Shown piece by piece: positions 61,563 through 64,000 of a stretch of DNA of 64,000 nt. The notes under the pieces are model-generated. The model saw nothing but the letters and a program-made list of their open reading frames with translations. It had not been told where the DNA came from and did no database searches. Source of the DNA: Loxodes magnus (Eukaryota; Ciliophora; Karyorelictea; Loxodida; Loxodidae); NCBI GenBank assembly GCA_946699065.1, contig CAMPDV010000432.1, positions 186,001 to 250,000 on the forward strand, written 5' to 3'. Position 1 is the first letter of the stretch; each line of letters opens with the position of its first letter. The translations under genes and the position numbers were made by a program.

Positions 61563-64000
61563 GAAAAAGGAAAAAAAATAATCAAAAACTCTGTTTTTAA
61601 AGGTAAAGATAAAATTTTGGAGAGCAAGAATAAAAAAATTCGAGGCATAAATTAAAAAAAAAAGTAAAAAACTAGTAAAATCAAAAAAAAGGTAAAATAT
61701 ACATATTCTTTAAATAAAAAAACAATCAATGAAAAGTAAGAAATAGAATCTGAGTATCAATTTCACTAAGTAATTGAAAGTTATCAAATACTGGAAGTTA
61801 AAAATGAAAAGATTTGTAAGAAAATTGAAGAAGAAAAGTAAGAAATAGAGTCTGAGTATCAATTTAAAAAAGTAATTGAAAGTTATCAAATACTGGAAGT
61901 TAAAAATGAAAAGATTTGTAAGAAAATTGAAGAAGAAAAGTAAGAAATAGAGTCTGAGTATCAATTTAAAAAAGTAATTGAAAGTTATCAAATACTGGAA
62001 GTTAAAAATGAAAAGATTTGTAAGAAAATTGAAGAAGAAAAGTAAGAAAAAGAGTCTGAGTATCAATTTAAAAAAGTAATTGAAAGTTATCAAATACTGG
62101 AAGTTAAAAATGAAAAGATTTGTAAGAAAATTGAAGAAGAAAAGTAAGAAAAAGAGTCTGAGTATCAATTTAAAAAAGTAATTGAAAGTTATCAAATACT
62201 GGAAGTTAAAAATGAAAAGATTTGTAAGAAAATTGAAGAAGAAAAGTAAGAAAAAGAGTCTGAGTATCAATTTAAAAAAGTAATTGAAAGTTATCAAATA
62301 CTGGAAGTTAAAAATGAAAAGATTTGTAAGAAAATTGAAGAAGAAAAGTAAGAAAAAGAGTCTGAGTATCAATTTAAAAAAGTAATTGAAAGTTATCAAA
62401 TACTGGAAGTTAAAAATGAAAAGATTTGTAAGAAAATTGAAGAAGAAAAGTAAGAAATAGAGTCTGAGTATCAATTTAAAAAAGTAATTGAAAGTTATCA
62501 AATACTGGAAGTTAAAAATGAAAAGATTTGTAAGAAAATTGAAGAAGAAAAGTAAGAAAAAGAGTCTGAGTATCAATTTCACTAAGTAATTGAAAGTTAT
62601 CAAATACTGGAAGTTAAAAATGAAAAGATTTGTAAGAAAATTGAAGAAGAAAAGTAAGAAAAAGAGTCTGAGTATCAATTTAAAAAAGTAATTGAAAGTT
62701 ATCAAATACTGGAAGTTAAAAATGAAAAGATTTGTAAGAAAATTGAAGAAGAAAAGTAAGAAAAAGAGTCTGAGTATCAATTTCAAAAAGTAATTGAAAG
62801 TTATCAAATACTGGAAGTTAAAAATGAAAAGATTTGTAAGAAAATTGAAGAAGAAAAGTAAGAAAAAGAGTCTGAGTATCAATTTCACTAAGTAATTGAA
62901 AGTTATCAAATACTGGAAGTTAAAAATGAAAAGATTTGTAAGAAAATTGAAGAAGAAAAGTAAGAAAAAGAGTCTGAGTATCAATTTAAAAAAGTAATTG
63001 AAAGTTATCAAATACTGGAAGTTAAAAATGAAAAGATTTGTAAGAAAATTGAAGAAGAAAAGTAAGAAAAAGAGTCTGAGTATCAATTTAAAAAAGTAAT
63101 TGAAAGTTATCAAATACTGGAAGTTAAAAATGAAAAGATTTGTAAGAAAATTGAAGAAGAAAAGTAAGAAAAAGAGTCTGAGTATCAATTTCACTAAGTA
63201 ATTGAAAGTTATCAAATACTGGAAGTTAAAAATGAAAAGATTTGTAAGAAAATTGAAGAAGAAAAGTAAGAAAAAGAGTCTGAGTATCAATTTAAAAAAG
63301 TAATTGAAAGTTATCAAATACTGGAAGTTAAAAATGAAAAGATTTGTAAGAAAATTGAAGAAGAAAAGTAAGAAAAAGAGTCTGAGTATCAATTTAAAAA
63401 AGTAATTGAAAGTTATCAAATACTGGAAGTTAAAAATGAAAAGATTTGTAAGAAAATTGAAGAAGAAAAGTAAGAAAAAGAGTCTGAGTATCAATTTAAA
63501 AAAGTAATTGAAAGTTATCAAATACTGGAAGTTAAAAATGAAAAGATTTGTAAGAAAATTGAAGAAGAAAAGTAAGAAAAAGAGTCTGAGTATCAATTTA
63601 AAAAAGTAATTGAAAGTTATCAAATACTGGAAGTTAAAAATGAAAAGATTTGTAAGAAAATTGAAGAAGAAAAGTAAGAAAAAGAGTCTGAGTATCAATT
63701 TAACTAAGTAATTGAAAGTTATCAAATACTGGAAGTTAAAAATGAAAAGATTTGTAAGAAAATTGAAGAAGAAAAGTAAGAAAAAGAGTCTGAGTATCAA
63801 TTTAAAAAAGTAATTGAAAGTTATCAAATACTGGAAGTTAAAAATGAAAAGATTTGTAAGAAAATTGAAGAAGAAAAGTAAGAAAAAGAGTCTGAGTATC
63901 AATTTCACTAAGTAATTGAAAGTTATCAAATACTGGAAGTTAAAAATGAAAAGATTTGTAAGAAAATTGAAGAAGAAAAGTAAGAAAAAGAGTCTGAGTA
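61563..64000 (+). CDS. Repetitive coiled-coil protein (34-residue repeats), partial
   Basis: A plus-strand frame reads a Lys-rich lead (KDKILESKNKKIRGINQK) and then about 22 tandem 34-residue repeats of the form EEEKQEKESEYQFKKVIESY followed by QILEVKNEKICKKI, with UAA as Gln, and runs off the window. The repeat is highly charged with spaced Ile/Leu/Val/Tyr, as in long coiled coils. Variation is small (EI or EK after Gln; FKK, FHQ, FNQ or FQK), so the array is recent or homogenised. The 5' end is not determined: no in-frame ATG lies just upstream and the start given is only where the frame becomes convincing. The minus strand is also open under the standard code (a Phe/Leu-rich 739-codon frame), but that translation is low complexity and I reject it. 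A structural role is inference. Confidence 0.5.
61740..64000 (+). repeat. Tandem array of a 102-nt unit
   Basis: About 22 nearly identical copies with a strict 102-base period (34 codons), continuing past the window end. Two of the three plus-strand frames contain no UGA. The main variable sites are AAATAG/AAAAAG and a TTTAAAAAA/TTTCACTAA switch. Confidence 0.97.

Noticed and set aside
61710..63929. Minus-strand 739-codon frame rich in Phe and Leu
   Set aside because: Pure low-complexity Phe/Leu/Ile/Asn translation of a 102-nt repeat; the plus-strand frame is a balanced coiled coil and begins upstream of the array.

Overview
The window looks like nuclear DNA of a ciliate with a reassigned genetic code. 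UAA and UAG must be read as Gln throughout, for example inside the PDH E1-alpha, GDH and palmitoyltransferase genes. UGA is read as Trp inside genes: at 33590-33592 it supplies the Trp that follows DHHC-Cys-Pro in a zDHHC palmitoyltransferase, and it supplies the Trp before the structural Asp in WD40 repeats. UGA is also the only codon that ends genes. This is the karyorelictean code (UAA/UAG = Gln, UGA = Trp or stop) known from Loxodes-like ciliates; Condylostoma, where all three codons are ambiguous, is a less likely alternative. DNA is very AT-rich, introns are tiny (16 nt in three clear cases; 14-29 nt otherwise) and genes are spaced by AT-rich DNA. Almost no gene is visible under the standard code, so I read all genes with the altered code by eye. 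Off-frame readings of AT-rich DNA can look protein-like with only one stop codon, so the weaker genes carry low confidence.

Layout. 0-37.5 kb is a normal gene region: Qa-SNARE syntaxin (-), GnT-I-like glycosyltransferase with an N-terminal lectin-like domain (-), an unknown basic protein (-), Myb protein (+), mitochondrial PDH E1-alpha (+), sperm-tail PG-rich axonemal protein (-), MRH-domain sorting receptor (+), HNH protein (-), multi-pass membrane phosphatidylinositol phosphate kinase (-), cytochrome b5/reductase-like protein (+), kelch protein (+), GDH-like protein (+), a small probable mitochondrial membrane protein (-), DHHC palmitoyltransferase (+), a Gag-like zinc-knuckle protein (-) and a multi-pass membrane protein (+).

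38-45 kb holds a coiled-coil protein and then a giant WD40 gene with 38 nearly identical 126-nt (42-aa) repeats. 45-57 kb is mostly AT-rich DNA with one or two doubtful genes. 57-58.8 kb holds a TKL-like protein kinase fused to exactly seven WD40 blades, five of which are the same homogenised repeat as in the giant array. 58.8-64 kb is repeat-rich: a short-motif satellite, a 22-nt minisatellite, copies of a GC-richer dispersed motif, and a 102-nt repeat that on the + strand encodes a 34-residue coiled-coil repeat running off the window.

The most interesting system is the WD40 pair. The repeats are almost invariant except at a few codons, which coincide with the top-face interaction positions of WD40 propellers. 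This is the pattern of concerted evolution plus diversification seen in fungal NLR (HNWD/HET) incompatibility receptors, here attached to a protein kinase. The idea that it is a recognition or immune-type receptor is inference; the repeat structure and the fusion are seen directly.
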